A stretch of DNA of 64,000 nucleotides from positions 62,001 through 126,000 of the forward strand of contig NZ_JHYO01000004.1 of the NCBI RefSeq assembly GCF_000688235.1, in the 5' to 3' direction. The stretch is from Terasakiella pusilla DSM 6293. GTDB lineage: Bacteria; Pseudomonadota; Alphaproteobacteria; Rhodospirillales; Terasakiellaceae. A program made the position numbers and the translations under genes. A model generated the notes under the pieces. That model searched no databases, had not been told where the DNA came from, and was given only the letters and a program-made list of their open reading frames with translations. Below, in pieces: positions 25,573 through 35,460 of the stretch (the first letter of the stretch is position 1; every line of letters starts with the position of its first letter).

Positions 25573-26367
25573 TTATGAATGAGCCGATAAGTCTGTGATG
25601 GTCGGATGATCCCCGCACAGCGGACAGCCCTTATCGCGTTTCACTTTGACGTTTCTAAATTCGGTATGAAGAGCATCGTAAATCATCAGGGTGCCCGACA
25701 TGGATTTGCCCACATTCATGATTTCTTTCAAAACCTCTGTTGCTTGTAAGGATCCCATGGTCCCGCAAATCGCACCAAGGACACCGGCTTGTGCGCAGGT
25801 CGGTACTTGTCCTTCGGGTGGTGGTTCGCGAAAAATACAGCGATAGCAGGGTTTATCCTCCCCCTCTTCGTGGGATTTATAGGTGGAAAGCTGACCGTCA
25901 AATCGAAGGATGGCCGCTGATACCAGGGTTTTGCGGGCGAGATGACAGGCGTCGTTAATCAGGAAACGGGTGTTGAAATTGTCGGTGCCGTCCGCGACGA
26001 GATCATAGTTTGCAATAATATCCATGATGTTGGCGCTGGTTAAGCGTTCCTGATGGAGATTGACCTGAATATCAGGGTTGATTGCCTTAAGCCGTTCCTG
26101 CGCGCTGACCACTTTGGGCTGGTCAATGCTTTGTGTCGTATGGATCACTTGTCGCTGAAGGTTGGAAAGATCAACGACATCATCATCCACAATGCCGATG
26201 GTTCCGACACCGGCAGCGGCAAGATACATGAGAACCGGGGCGCCGAGTCCCCCTGCACCAACGACCAGTACCTTGGCTTGAAGCAGCTTGGCCTGACCTT
26301 CGCCGCCTACTTCAGGGAGCAAAATGTGCCGCGCGTAACGGTTGAGTTGTTCTTCGTTGAAATCCAT
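25573..26367 (-). CDS. moeB: MoeB/ThiF-type adenylyltransferase (HesA/MoeB family)
   Basis: This 264-residue E1-like enzyme activates the C terminus of a small sulfur carrier protein (MoaD or ThiS) by adenylylation. It contains VLVVGAGGLGAPVL (ATP-binding loop, residues 31-44), IVDDDVVDLSNLQRQ (nucleotide/Mg contacts) and two CxxC pairs (CYRC and CPLC) that bind structural zinc. It lacks a C-terminal rhodanese domain, as MoeB does, whereas MOCS3-type proteins have one. ThiF is the alternative. With moaB and fdhD in the window, a molybdopterin role is favoured. Confidence 0.88.
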   Translation of the reverse strand: MDFNEEQLNRYARHILLPEVGGEGQAKLLQAKVLVVGAGGLGAPVLMYLAAAGVGTIGIVDDDVVDLSNLQRQVIHTTQSIDQPKVVSAQERLKAINPDIQVNLHQERLTSANIMDIIANYDLVADGTDNFNTRFLINDACHLARKTLVSAAILRFDGQLSTYKSHEEGEDKPCYRCIFREPPPEGQVPTCAQAGVLGAICGTMGSLQATEVLKEIMNVGKSMSGTLMIYDALHTEFRNVKVKRDKGCPLCGDHPTITDLSAHS

Positions 26368-26666
26368 GAAATCCGAGCCGTAATTCGTGAGTTAACTGTG
26401 ACGACATTTTGATAGGCAATGTCAGAGAATGCAAGTGTTGCTAGCCAAAAGGTTACATTTGGATGTGCTTAAAAGTTTATTAGTATTAATTCTACAATAT
26501 CTTTTAATTGATTTTTGGCGTATAATAATTGACTATCCATTTGTAATATTTGACTAAAAAATGAGCAAGTGAACAAAGATAATTCGTATAGCTGGTAATC
26601 ATACGTGTTGTTACCTTTTTTTAGAATCAATAAAGTTCAAAAAATAAGCAGTTATTGGGTGCCGAG
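26368..26666. other. AT-rich intergenic region before the chemoreceptor
   Basis: This 299-bp stretch separates the divergent moeB and chemoreceptor genes. It is strongly AT-rich and presumably carries both promoters. I see no convincing small gene, RNA or dyad in it. Confidence 0.5.
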
Positions 26667-28811
26667 ATGTTAAACAATGTAAAGATATCAATGAAACTAC
26701 CTGTGGTTATGGTGGCATTGATTTTAGTGACTGGAATCCTTTTGGGCGGGACGATCCTGTTCAGGGTGAATAGTGGATTTGATGATGCCGCCAAGAACAA
26801 ATTGATCGCGCTTGTGGCGGCACGTAAATCAGAACTTTCAAATTATTTGAATATTATTGAAAGTGACCTGAATATTCAATCACACAGCCCTTTGGTGGTT
26901 GATGCTTTGGCAAAATTCCAGAGTGCCTGGTCGCAAGTTTCAGGTGATCAGACGAACGAGCTTCAGAAAGCGTACATTACGGATAACCCAAATCCGGCCG
27001 GGGAAAAGCATAAGCTGAACGCTGGCGCACAAGGCACGGCGTATGATCTGGCTCATAACGAATATCACCCTTACTTCCGCATCTTATTGGAAGAACGTGC
27101 TTATTATGATGTCTTTCTGGTCGATCCTGAAGGCAATGTGGTCTATAGCGTCTTTAAAGAGCTGGACTTCGCAACCAATTTAAACTCAGGCGAGTGGGCT
27201 GATACGGACCTGGCGAAAGTATATAAACAGGCGGTGAACCAGCGGACAAGCGGCGTTGGGTATTTTACAGACTTTCATCCTTATGCACCAAGTCAGGATG
27301 CACCGGCGAGTTTTATAGGGGAAGCGGTCTTTAATGCGGACAAAGAGTTTGTCGGTGTGTTGATCTATCAGATGCCCATCGGTGAAATTAACCGCATCCT
27401 GCAATCGGCAAGCGGTATGGGGGAAAGTGGCGAGACTTATATTGTCGGTGAAGATTATCTGATGCGCAGTGACTCGCGCTTTGCCAAGGAAAGCACGATC
27501 CTGAAAACCCGTGTGGAAAGCGACACGGTAAAGGCTGCGTTGAGCGGAAAAACCGGTGCGCAGATTATTGAAGATTACCGCAAAATTCATGTTTTCTCGG
27601 CTTTCACACCGATCACCTTCCTCAACGCGAAATGGGCCGTGATTGCAGAAATTGACGAAGCAGAGGCCATGAGCACTGCAACAAGCGTGCGCAACATCAG
27701 CTTGATCCTGATCCTTGTGGTATCCGTTGTTGGTGCCGTGATTGCCCTGTGGTTTGCCCGCTCTATCACCAACCCCATGTCCAAAATTGTCGATACCATG
27801 GGTGTGCTGGCGACGGGAGAAACCAATGTGATCGTCCCGGATAAAGACCGTGGCGATGAAATTGGTGAGATTGCAGCGTCCTTGCAGGTCTTTAAAGACA
27901 ATAAAATTGAAGCGGATGCCTTGCAGGAACAACAGCGCAAAGAAGAAGAATATAAAATCCAGCGGGCGGAAAAGGTCGACATCATGATCACCCAATTCCG
28001 CAGCGAAGTTACAGAAGCGCTGGAAATCATGAGTGGGCAAGCGCATGAAATGGAGGTCAGCTCTCAGGATCTCTCTAGTTCGTCGGAGCAAAGTTCTCAG
28101 CAATCCACTGCGGTGGCGGCGGCTTCTGATGAGGCCGCGGCAAATGTGCAGACCGTAGCTGGGGCTGCGGAAGAATTGTCAGCATCTGTCAACGAGATCA
28201 ATGTCCAGATCGATGAAAGCGCGCGCATTACCGAAGAAGCTCGCACGCAAGCTCAGGGCGCCAATGATATGGTTCAAAGTCTGAGCGAAGCGGTATCGCG
28301 CATTGGTGATGTGATTAAACTGATCAATGATATTGCCGAGCAGACAAACCTTTTGGCCCTCAACGCAACCATCGAAGCGGCGCGCGCTGGCGATGCGGGT
28401 AAAGGTTTTGCGGTTGTGGCCTCCGAGGTCAAGAACCTTGCAAATCAAACGGGTCGCGCAACGGAAGAAATCTCCTCGCAGATTAATTCAGTTCAAGATC
28501 GCACCAGTGATGCTGTGGTCGCAATCCAGTCCATCACGGAAGTGGTCAACCGTGTCAGCGCAATTTCAGGCTCCATCGTTGCCGCCCTTGAAGAACAAAG
28601 CGCAGCAACCGCCGAAATTTCGCGCAACGTACAAGAAGCTGCCAAAGGCACGACCGAGGTTTCCAGCAATATCGCCGGTGTCAGTCAAGCCTCCCACCAA
28701 ATCGGCGAAACCGCCACATCGGTTTTTGAAGCGGCTAAAATGGTCAGCGACCACACCAATGCGCTGCGTGAGAAGATCGCCGTCTTCTTGAAAAACGTAC
28801 AGGAAGCCTAA
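26667..28811 (+). CDS. Methyl-accepting chemotaxis protein
   Basis: This 714-residue chemoreceptor has a first transmembrane segment (about residues 8-30), a large periplasmic sensor region (about 30-340, probably dCache-like, with [17 protein letters not shown] and [21 protein letters not shown]) and a second transmembrane helix ([21 protein letters not shown]). HAMP follows ([20 protein letters not shown]), then a cytoplasmic signalling domain with the hairpin tip [21 protein letters not shown]. It has no CheR-tethering C-terminal pentapeptide. I used the ATG at 26667; a TTG four codons earlier is the alternative. The ligand is unknown. Confidence 0.92.
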   Translation: MLNNVKISMKLPVVMVALILVTGILLGGTILFRVNSGFDDAAKNKLIALVAARKSELSNYLNIIESDLNIQSHSPLVVDALAKFQSAWSQVSGDQTNELQKAYITDNPNPAGEKHKLNAGAQGTAYDLAHNEYHPYFRILLEERAYYDVFLVDPEGNVVYSVFKELDFATNLNSGEWADTDLAKVYKQAVNQRTSGVGYFTDFHPYAPSQDAPASFIGEAVFNADKEFVGVLIYQMPIGEINRILQSASGMGESGETYIVGEDYLMRSDSRFAKESTILKTRVESDTVKAALSGKTGAQIIEDYRKIHVFSAFTPITFLNAKWAVIAEIDEAEAMSTATSVRNISLILILVVSVVGAVIALWFARSITNPMSKIVDTMGVLATGETNVIVPDKDRGDEIGEIAASLQVFKDNKIEADALQEQQRKEEEYKIQRAEKVDIMITQFRSEVTEALEIMSGQAHEMEVSSQDLSSSSEQSSQQSTAVAAASDEAAANVQTVAGAAEELSASVNEINVQIDESARITEEARTQAQGANDMVQSLSEAVSRIGDVIKLINDIAEQTNLLALNATIEAARAGDAGKGFAVVASEVKNLANQTGRATEEISSQINSVQDRTSDAVVAIQSITEVVNRVSAISGSIVAALEEQSAATAEISRNVQEAAKGTTEVSSNIAGVSQASHQIGETATSVFEAAKMVSDHTNALREKIAVFLKNVQEA

Positions 28812-28836
28812 TCTCACGACATTCTCGATCCTCCAT

Positions 28837-28876
28837 AAAAAAGCCCCCGTCCAAATACAGGACGGGGGCTTTTTTG
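28837..28876. terminator. Bidirectional terminator between chemoreceptor and cysK
   Basis: AAAAAAGCCCCCGTCC and GGACGGGGGCTTTTTT form a long GC-rich stem with a small loop and T tracts in both directions. It lies between the convergent chemoreceptor and cysK genes. Confidence 0.92.
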
Positions 28877-28896
28877 TTGTCTTTAAGACTGTCGGC

Positions 28897-29874
28897 TTAC
28901 TCGCTGACCACGCCGTCGAACAGGGCGGTGGAGAGGTAGCGTTCTGCGAAGGAGGGCAGGACAACAACGATGTTTTTGCCGGCAAATTCGTCGCGTTGGC
29001 CAAGTTCAATCGCCGCAGCCAAAGCCGCACCGGAGGAAATTCCGACCGGAACACCGTCTGTAGAAGCAACTTCGCGGGCGGTTGCGAAAGCTGTTTCGTT
29101 GCCGATTTTCAGGATTTCGTCAATCAGACCCGTATTCAGAATGTCCGGCACAAAGCCTGCGCCGATGCCTTGGATTTTGTGCGGGCCGGGGACGCCGCCG
29201 GACAGGACCGGGCTATCTTCCGGCTCAACCGCGATGACTTTAATATCCGGGTTTGCATCTTTCAACGCAGCGCCCGTCCCTGTGATTGTCCCGCCTGTGC
29301 CAACACCGGAAACAAAAGCAGCCACGTCGCCATTGGTATCGGTGAGGATTTCGTGGGCAGTTGTGCGTTTGTGGATGGCAGGGTTGGCTTCGTTTTTAAA
29401 TTGCTGCGGCATGAAGGCGTCTGGCAGTTCGTTGACCAGTTCTTCTGCGCGTGCGATGGCACCGGACATGCCTTTGGCGGCGGGTGTCAGTTCCAGTTCC
29501 GCACCCAAAAGCGCGAGCATCTTGCGGCGTTCTTTGGACATGCTTTCCGGCATGGTCAGGATCAGACGGTAGCCGCGCGATGCGCAGACAAAGGCAAGGG
29601 CGATGCCTGTGTTACCGGATGTCGGTTCAACCAGAACCGTACCTTCTTTGATTTTACCGGCTTTTTCTGCCGCTTCGATCATGGCAAAGCCGATCCGGTC
29701 TTTCACAGACGCCAGCGGGTTGAAAAATTCGCATTTGCCAAGGATGTTGGCTTTGACGTTATGGGCTTTTGCCAGACCGGAAAGGTTAACCAGCGGGGTT
29801 GCGCCGATGGTGTCGATGATGCTGTCGTAGATTTTGCCGCGCGCAGGCGCGTTTGCTGTAAATTGTTCTGACAT
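28897..29874 (-). CDS. cysK: O-acetylserine (thiol)-lyase / cysteine synthase A
   Basis: This 325-residue PLP enzyme makes cysteine from O-acetylserine and sulfide. The PLP lysine is in NPLASVKDR (Lys58); the substrate loop [14 protein letters not shown] and phosphate loop [12 protein letters not shown] are intact; the C terminus has [14 protein letters not shown], where many family members have PSxGERYLST. I chose the ATG at 29872-29874, with AGAGAG 5 bp upstream; the GTG two codons earlier is less likely. An Rrf2-family regulator gene lies upstream on the same strand, 151 bp away. Cysteine synthase CysM is the alternative, but length and motifs favour CysK. Confidence 0.95.
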   Translation of the reverse strand: MSEQFTANAPARGKIYDSIIDTIGATPLVNLSGLAKAHNVKANILGKCEFFNPLASVKDRIGFAMIEAAEKAGKIKEGTVLVEPTSGNTGIALAFVCASRGYRLILTMPESMSKERRKMLALLGAELELTPAAKGMSGAIARAEELVNELPDAFMPQQFKNEANPAIHKRTTAHEILTDTNGDVAAFVSGVGTGGTITGTGAALKDANPDIKVIAVEPEDSPVLSGGVPGPHKIQGIGAGFVPDILNTGLIDEILKIGNETAFATAREVASTDGVPVGISSGAALAAAIELGQRDEFAGKNIVVVLPSFAERYLSTALFDGVVSE

Positions 29875-30025
29875 GTCCACTCTCTTTGTACGTCAAATTT
29901 TCGTAAAATAGAAAATATCTTTCTCTTAAAGGTATGGGGGCGTGGTGGCGCCTTGTCAATATGCAAAGCGCCATTTTAAGGAGGGGAATTTAAATAATAT
30001 ACAAATAGATGGCGTGAAAAAGGGA

Positions 30026-30481
30026 TTAGATGGTGAAATCCAGATTCTCGCGACCCTCGCTGACCAAACCAGCCTGATTGGCACGGGTACAGAGGTCATC
30101 GATGCTGACCTCGTCCAGTTCCAGCATCAGTTTTTCCTGCATCTCTGCCCAAACTGGACGCACCACCTTGTGGCCCAGTTCGGACCCAGCTGGATCGTTC
30201 AAGGGATCCTCCGCCGTTTCCATCTTGCGCACGATACGCACGATCTCGCCCACACTGATACGGCGACGTTCGCGCGCCAGACGGTAGCCCCCGCGCGGGC
30301 CACGCACGCCAACCAGAATACCTTCGCGCACAAGCTGTTGCAGCCCCTGTTCTAGGTAACGGCGCGGGATGCCCTGACGGCGCGTGATCTCGCGGCTTTG
30401 AACAGGTTGTCCGCCACTGTGATAAGCGATGTCGAGCACGGCTTCGATCGCAAATAGCATTTTCTTGGAGAGTCGTAACAT
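30026..30481 (-). CDS. Rrf2-family transcriptional regulator next to cysK
   Basis: This 151-residue Rrf2-type winged-helix protein has MLRLSKKMLFAIEAVLDIAYHS, ITRRQGIPRRYLEQGLQQLVREGILVGVRGPRGGYRL and a C-terminal dimerisation helix. It lacks the three-cysteine cluster of IscR or NsrR (its only cysteine is in DDLCTRA), so an iron-sulfur sensor function is unlikely. Cluster-free Rrf2 proteins include CymR, which senses O-acetylserine through CysK, and the placement directly before cysK fits a similar role. That is inference. I chose the ATG at 30479-30481; an upstream in-frame ATG would add 35 atypical residues. It may be the third gene of coaBC-dut-rrf2. Confidence 0.82.
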   Translation of the reverse strand: MLRLSKKMLFAIEAVLDIAYHSGGQPVQSREITRRQGIPRRYLEQGLQQLVREGILVGVRGPRGGYRLARERRRISVGEIVRIVRKMETAEDPLNDPAGSELGHKVVRPVWAEMQEKLMLELDEVSIDDLCTRANQAGLVSEGRENLDFTI

Positions 30482-30507
30482 TGGGGGGCTTCCATCGTTT
30501 CTTTTGG

Positions 30508-30969
30508 TTATGTTTTCTTTAGGCCTGTCGAGCCAAAACCGCCTGCGCCGCGTTCTGTGTCGGGCAAGGTGTCGGTTTTGTCCCATGTGATTGTGGTGAC
30601 GGGCGCAACAACCATCTGGGCGATGCGCATGCCGCGTTCAATCACAAAATCTTCGTCACCGAGGTTAATCAGAATGACACCAACTTCACCGCGATAATCC
30701 GCATCAATGGTGCCCGGTGCGTTGGCAACGGTGACACCGTTCTTTGCCGCAAGGCCCGAACGCGGGCGCACTTGGGCTTCATAGCCTGCGGGCAGGGCAA
30801 TGCTAAGCCCTGTGGGGACGATGGCGCGTTTGCCGACAGCCAATGTCAGCGGGGCATCAATCGCCGCCATCAGGTCCATACCGGCCGCATGTTCTGTGGC
30901 GTAGTGGGGCAGGTCAAGGTCGGCCCCGTGGGGAAGTTGGACAACGCTGACGTTTACGGTGTTCATCAT
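30508..30969 (-). CDS. dut: dUTP diphosphatase
   Basis: This 153-residue trimeric dUTPase hydrolyses dUTP to dUMP and pyrophosphate, keeping uracil out of DNA and supplying dTMP synthesis. The five conserved motifs are present, including [39 protein letters not shown] and the C-terminal [10 protein letters not shown] arm. Its first ATG directly follows the stop codon of coaBC (two adjacent ATGs at 30964-30969), which suggests translational coupling. The rrf2 gene follows 26 bp later. Confidence 0.96.
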   Translation of the reverse strand: MMNTVNVSVVQLPHGADLDLPHYATEHAAGMDLMAAIDAPLTLAVGKRAIVPTGLSIALPAGYEAQVRPRSGLAAKNGVTVANAPGTIDADYRGEVGVILINLGDEDFVIERGMRIAQMVVAPVTTITWDKTDTLPDTERGAGGFGSTGLKKT

Positions 30970-32175
30970 TTAGTCTTCTTTCAAATGGTCTGCTATTTTT
31001 GCCGCCAAACGTTGGGCGACTTCAATTTTGGATGATTTGGGCCAGTCTTCGTAGTGATCCGGCGTAATCAGATGGATGGTGTTGTCATCGCCGCCAAAAG
31101 TGCCCGTTGTCGGCGATACATCATTGGCAAGGATCCAGTCACATTGCTTGCGCGCGCGTTTTTGCGTGGCGTGATCAATGACATGTTCGGTTTCTGCCGC
31201 AAAGCCGATGACAAGACCGGGGCGCTGGCTTTTGTGCTGGCTGATGGTGGCGAGAATATCGGGATTTTCCGTCAATTGCAGGTCCGGTATCTTGCCGCTG
31301 CCATCTTTTTTAAGTTTCTGATCCGCTTCCATATCCACGCGCCAATCGGCAACAGCCGCCGCAAAGACAGCAATGTCACAGGGCAGGGCCGCTTCACAGG
31401 CCGCCAGCATGTCGCGTGCGGACTCGATCGCAACCACGCGCACGCCCTTAGGGTCAGGCTGGCGGGTCGGGCCTGTGACCAACGTGACCTCTGCGCCGAG
31501 CTTGGCAAGTTCGGCGGCAATGGCATGGCCTTGTTTGCCAGACGACCGGTTAGCGATATAGCGCACGGGATCGATGGGTTCATGGGTGGGGCCACTGGTG
31601 ACGAGGGCTTTTTTACCGACCAGCGGACCTGTGGGTTTAAAGTGGGCGCAGACGGCCTCTACCAGTTCTGATACATCGGTCATGCGGCCCATGCCATATT
31701 CCCCGCAGGCCATATCGCCTTCCAGCGGGCCGACCATGGTGACGCCGCGATCGATCAGGGTTTTGACATTCTGTTGTGTTGCCGGATGGTCCCACATGCG
31801 CACATTCATGGCAGGGGCCATCATGACGGGCGTGTCGGTGGCAAGCAGGGTTGTGGAGGCAAGGTCATTTGCCAGACCGTTTGCGGCCTTTGCCATGATA
31901 TCTGCCGTTGCCGGGGCGACCAAAATCAGGTCGGCACTGCGCGAGAGCTGGATGTGCCCCATTTCTGATTCGTCGTCCAGATCAAACAGGTTTTCATACA
32001 CTTTATCGTTACTGACAGCGGACAGCGCCAGCGGGGTGACAAACTCCCGCGCGGCTTTGGTCAGGATGCAGCGCACATCGAAAGAACGTTCCCGCAACCT
32101 ACGCACGAGTTCGGGTGTCTTGTAAGCTGCGATGCCGCCTGTTACGACAAGGAGTATTCTTTTCTTCTGATACAC
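30970..32175 (-). CDS. coaBC: Bifunctional phosphopantothenoylcysteine decarboxylase/synthetase CoaBC
   Basis: This 401-residue fused coenzyme A enzyme has an N-terminal flavin-dependent decarboxylase (CoaC, about residues 1-180; ATADIMAKAANGLANDL and PAMNVRMWDHPATQ). The C-terminal synthetase (CoaB, from about 190) has ALVTSGPTHEPIDPVRYIANRSSGKQG and the KLKKDG segment. It converts 4'-phosphopantothenate plus cysteine into 4'-phosphopantetheine. The GTG start at 32175 has GGAA upstream. It is followed directly by dut in the order common to many proteobacteria. Confidence 0.96.
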   Translation of the reverse strand: MYQKKRILLVVTGGIAAYKTPELVRRLRERSFDVRCILTKAAREFVTPLALSAVSNDKVYENLFDLDDESEMGHIQLSRSADLILVAPATADIMAKAANGLANDLASTTLLATDTPVMMAPAMNVRMWDHPATQQNVKTLIDRGVTMVGPLEGDMACGEYGMGRMTDVSELVEAVCAHFKPTGPLVGKKALVTSGPTHEPIDPVRYIANRSSGKQGHAIAAELAKLGAEVTLVTGPTRQPDPKGVRVVAIESARDMLAACEAALPCDIAVFAAAVADWRVDMEADQKLKKDGSGKIPDLQLTENPDILATISQHKSQRPGLVIGFAAETEHVIDHATQKRARKQCDWILANDVSPTTGTFGGDDNTIHLITPDHYEDWPKSSKIEVAQRLAAKIADHLKED

Positions 32176-32313
32176 GATGAGTTCCGAATCGTATTACGCA
32201 TAAAAAGTGTAGATAACCTACGCATTGGATAATGCGGGCGCAAGCAAATAATAGGGTTATTCAATAAAAAAGCCTAAACATTTGATATTACAAGCTGCCA
32301 TTGCGCATGATGA

Positions 32314-33048
32314 TCAAAAGTGGGCGCGTAAGCCGCCATCAATTGTCAGCACTTGGCCTGTCATATAGGATGCAGCGGTTGAGGCAAGGAAGACACAGGC
32401 CCCGCCAATTTCTTCAGGTTGTCCCCATCGCTTTAACGAGGTACGCCCGTCAAGGAAGGACTGGACTTCGGGGTTCTGGACCATGGCGGCGTTGGCTTGG
32501 GTGGCGAAAAATCCGGGCGCAATGGCGTTGACGGTGATATTTCGCGCCCCTAATTCTGCCGCAAGGGCGCGGGTGAGGCCGGTTAAGCCTGCTTTACTGG
32601 CAGTATAGATGGCATCACCTGATCGCGCGATATCCCCTGCGATGGAGGTTACATTGATGATCCGTCCCCCGTCCGGCATGGTGCGGGCGACTTGGCGGGC
32701 AAGGTCAAACGGCGCAACCACATTGCTGTCGAGCAGGTGGCGCACTTCCTCCAATGTAAAGTCGTCCATATTGCGGCGATCGCGTGCGCCCACATTATTG
32801 ACCAGAATATTCAGCGGCCCAACGTCTTTAAGGGCATGGGCGATGGCAGTACTGTCCGTGACATCAAAGGCCAAGGGGATCATATGGGCAAAGTCACGGC
32901 TTTGTGCGCGCAAGGTTGCATCCTTGCGCCCATTGATAAAGACAAGAGCGCCAGCCGCGTGCAGGGCCTTTGCCATTTCCCACCCTAAACCACGCGACGC
33001 CCCTGTGACGAGGGCGGTTTTACCGGAGAGATCAAACGGATGGGTCAT
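32314..33048 (-). CDS. Short-chain dehydrogenase/reductase
   Basis: This 244-residue classical SDR has the cofactor loop TGASRGLGWEMAKAL (residues 15-29), NNVGARDR, catalytic Ser in INVTSIAGD and the YTASKAGL active site (Tyr and Lys), ending in MTGQVLTIDGGLRAHF. Sequence features resemble gluconate 5-dehydrogenase and FabG relatives, but the substrate cannot be fixed. It lies 21 bp downstream of ubiB on the same strand. A role connected to quinone biosynthesis is only positional speculation. Confidence 0.86.
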   Translation of the reverse strand: MTHPFDLSGKTALVTGASRGLGWEMAKALHAAGALVFINGRKDATLRAQSRDFAHMIPLAFDVTDSTAIAHALKDVGPLNILVNNVGARDRRNMDDFTLEEVRHLLDSNVVAPFDLARQVARTMPDGGRIINVTSIAGDIARSGDAIYTASKAGLTGLTRALAAELGARNITVNAIAPGFFATQANAAMVQNPEVQSFLDGRTSLKRWGQPEEIGGACVFLASTAASYMTGQVLTIDGGLRAHF

Positions 33049-33069
33049 GGTTGCCTGTATATATAAGTG

Positions 33070-34611
33070 TTACGTCAGAAGATCGATGAGCAGTGTCGCG
33101 CCTAATCCAAGCGCCACGATCCAGCCGAGCCAACCGGTGAAGCTGCGATAGCCCGTGCGATTGCGCCCTGTATCCAGTTTGAGGCCGTTTTGGCTGACAT
33201 CCTGCAATGTTTCTTCGATATTGGCGACGATACGCGGCAGACGCAGCAAGGTGTCGCGGGTTTCTTCTGCAACCGCTTTGACGCGGGCTTGCGGCCCCAA
33301 GTTCTTGCGCATCCATTTTTCAATAAACGGTTCGGCGAGGAACCACATATTGACGTTCGGGTTCAGGTTACGGCCCACCCCTTCCGCGATCAGCATGGTT
33401 TTTTGCAGCTGGATCAACTGGGGCTGTGTCTCCATGGAGAAATATTCTGTGACCTCAAACAACTGGGCGAGCAGGCGCGCCATGGAAATCTCGTTCTGGG
33501 GCAGGCCCATGATCGGTTCTGCAATGGAACGTGCGGCTTGGGTGAACAGTTCAACAGACTGGTTCATCGGCACCCATCCGGCTTCAAAGTGGACTTCTGC
33601 CACGCGGCGATAATCGCGTGTGATGAAGGCCAGCAACAATTCACCAAGGTGGCGCTGTGTGGTGTGGTCCAACCGGCCGGTGATGCCAAAGTCTACGGCA
33701 GCGAGACGACCATCGGGCAGGACAAACAGGTTGCCGGGGTGGAGATCTGCATGGAAGAAGCCGTCGCGGAACACCATGTTGAAAAAGGCGTTGGAGGCTT
33801 GTTCCAGAATCTGGTTGGGATTATGTCCGGCTTCGATCAGTTTTTCCGGTTCATCCACATTCAGGCCGTGCAGCCGTTCCAATACCATGACGCGCTTGGC
33901 GCAATAGGGCCATTTGACTTCGGGGATGTAGAAATAGTCATCATCCTTAAAGTTTTCGCGCATTTCGTCAGCGGCGGCGGCTTCAAAGCGCAAGTCCATT
34001 TCAAAGCGCACGGTATCTTGCAGGGCCTTGACCGATTCGACCATTTTCAGGCGTTGCAGGTCAGGGCGGGCGCGCTCGACCCATTCCGCGATGGTTTCCA
34101 TCAGTTGGAAATCGGCCTTAAAGGCACGGCGAATGCTGGGACGCAGGACTTTGACGGCGACTTCTTCCCCATCGATCGTTTTGGCAAAGTGCACTTGTGC
34201 GATAGAGGCCGCGGCAACGGCTTCATCATCAAAGTCGCTGAAGAACTGTTCAATCGGGCCGCCGAGGTCTTCTTCAATGATGCGACGTGCTTCTTTCCCG
34301 GGGAAGGGGGGCAGGCGGTCTTGCAGTTCTGTCAAATCTTCGGCAATTTCCTCGCCCATGACATCCGGGCGGGTGGACATGGCCTGTCCCAGTTTAATTG
34401 CGGTGGGGCCCAAATCATGCAGGGCGCGTGCAAGACGTTGACCTGGACGCATATGTTTAACGCCACGGGCGCGACCAACAGGGATCAAGCGCGCAAGGAG
34501 AACCACACCAGGGGTAATGCCCATGCGTTCAAACATAAACAGCACGTCATAGCGCGCCAAGGTCAGCGCCACACTTAACAGACGTTTGAGGATGGTTAGG
34601 GATCGCAGCAT
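33070..34611 (-). CDS. ubiB: Ubiquinone biosynthesis regulatory protein kinase-like UbiB
   Basis: This 513-residue ABC1/ADCK atypical kinase-like protein is needed for ubiquinone synthesis. It contains the family KxGQ motif (IKLGQAMSTRPDVMGEE), the alanine-rich nucleotide loop AAASIAQVHFA, VAVKVLRPSI, FHADLHPGN and DFGITGRL; two hydrophobic C-terminal helices anchor it to the membrane. I chose the ATG at 34609-34611 because it forms a TAATG junction with the stop codon of ubiE, a translational-coupling signal. A GTG four codons earlier is possible. Confidence 0.95.
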   Translation of the reverse strand: MLRSLTILKRLLSVALTLARYDVLFMFERMGITPGVVLLARLIPVGRARGVKHMRPGQRLARALHDLGPTAIKLGQAMSTRPDVMGEEIAEDLTELQDRLPPFPGKEARRIIEEDLGGPIEQFFSDFDDEAVAAASIAQVHFAKTIDGEEVAVKVLRPSIRRAFKADFQLMETIAEWVERARPDLQRLKMVESVKALQDTVRFEMDLRFEAAAADEMRENFKDDDYFYIPEVKWPYCAKRVMVLERLHGLNVDEPEKLIEAGHNPNQILEQASNAFFNMVFRDGFFHADLHPGNLFVLPDGRLAAVDFGITGRLDHTTQRHLGELLLAFITRDYRRVAEVHFEAGWVPMNQSVELFTQAARSIAEPIMGLPQNEISMARLLAQLFEVTEYFSMETQPQLIQLQKTMLIAEGVGRNLNPNVNMWFLAEPFIEKWMRKNLGPQARVKAVAEETRDTLLRLPRIVANIEETLQDVSQNGLKLDTGRNRTGYRSFTGWLGWIVALGLGATLLIDLLT

Positions 34612-35369
34612 TAGATAGTCCACCCCGTATGGATTGCTGCGATGCCGCCCGTCAGGTTGCGATAGCTCACCTGTTCAAAGCCCGCCTCGCGGATCATCTG
34701 GGCGAACTGTTCCTGTGGCGGGAATTTGCGGATACTTTCTGCAAGATATTGATACGAATCGCGATCTTTGGCGACCACCGCGCCGATCTCCGGCAGCAGT
34801 TTGAAGGAATAAAGATCGTAGATTTTATCCAGCACCGGCATGACGACTTCGGAAAATTCCAGACACATAAAGCGTCCACCGGGTTTGAGTACGCGGCGGG
34901 CATCACGCAATGCAGCCGGAATGTCCGTGACGTTGCGGATACAGAAAGCGATGGTATAGGCATCCATGGTGCCGTCCGGGACAGGCAGGCATTCCGCGTT
35001 CCCGCACAGCCAGCTTAGGCCGGTCAGGCGATTGTTGTCGATAGCGCGCGCGCGCCCGACTTTTAACATTTCGTGGTTGATGTCTGTCACGGTGACGTGG
35101 CAGGTGCCGCGTTTTTTGGCGACATGATCTTGGATACGAAAGGCGATATCGCCTGTGCCGCCGCCCACATCAAGGGTGTTCCAGCCATCTTGCGGGTTCA
35201 GCCAATCGACCATCTGGTTTTTCCACAGGCGGTGAATCCCCATGCTCATGAGATCGTTCATGATGTCATAGTTGGAAGCCACGCTGTCAAAAACGCCTCG
35301 TACCATTTTTGCTTTGTCATCTTTGGCGACGGTGCGAAAACCGAAATGTGTCGTATCTTGATCGGACAT
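34611..35369 (-). CDS. ubiE: Ubiquinone/menaquinone methyltransferase UbiE
   Basis: This 252-residue SAM-dependent C-methyltransferase of ubiquinone (and demethylmenaquinone) synthesis contains VFDSVASNYDIMNDLMSMGIHRLWK, the SAM loop LDVGGGTGDIAFR, the post motif DAYTIAFCIRNVTD and RVLKPGGRFMCLEFS. All fit the UbiE/COQ5 family over its normal length. The stop codon overlaps the ubiB start (TAATG). It stands at the end of the minus-strand run and is divergent from mutM. Confidence 0.97.
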   Translation of the reverse strand: MSDQDTTHFGFRTVAKDDKAKMVRGVFDSVASNYDIMNDLMSMGIHRLWKNQMVDWLNPQDGWNTLDVGGGTGDIAFRIQDHVAKKRGTCHVTVTDINHEMLKVGRARAIDNNRLTGLSWLCGNAECLPVPDGTMDAYTIAFCIRNVTDIPAALRDARRVLKPGGRFMCLEFSEVVMPVLDKIYDLYSFKLLPEIGAVVAKDRDSYQYLAESIRKFPPQEQFAQMIREAGFEQVSYRNLTGGIAAIHTGWTI

Positions 35370-35392
35370 GCTTTAAGTTCTTTCATCTAGAG

Positions 35393-35460
35393 AGAGTGCC
35401 CGAAAATAGCCTATGGCGATTGAATAGGCTACCCCTAAAAGGAGAAGCAGAGTGCCCGAA
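35393..35460. repeat. Direct repeat and inverted repeat in the ubiE-mutM gap
   Basis: A 12-bp direct repeat AGAGTGCCCGAA occurs at 35393-35404 and again at 35449-35460, the second copy spanning the GTG start of mutM. Between the copies are perfect inverted arms TAGCCTAT (35407-35414) and ATAGGCTA (35424-35431) with a 9-bp spacer. This lies in the short divergent intergenic space where the coding strand switches. Confidence 0.5.

Noticed and set aside
28816-28900. Riboswitch near cysK
   Set aside because: The structured segment is a bidirectional terminator at the 3' side of cysK, not a leader.
33190-34578. Plus-strand open frame of 462 codons
   Set aside because: It is the antisense shadow of ubiB, with no protein-like composition.
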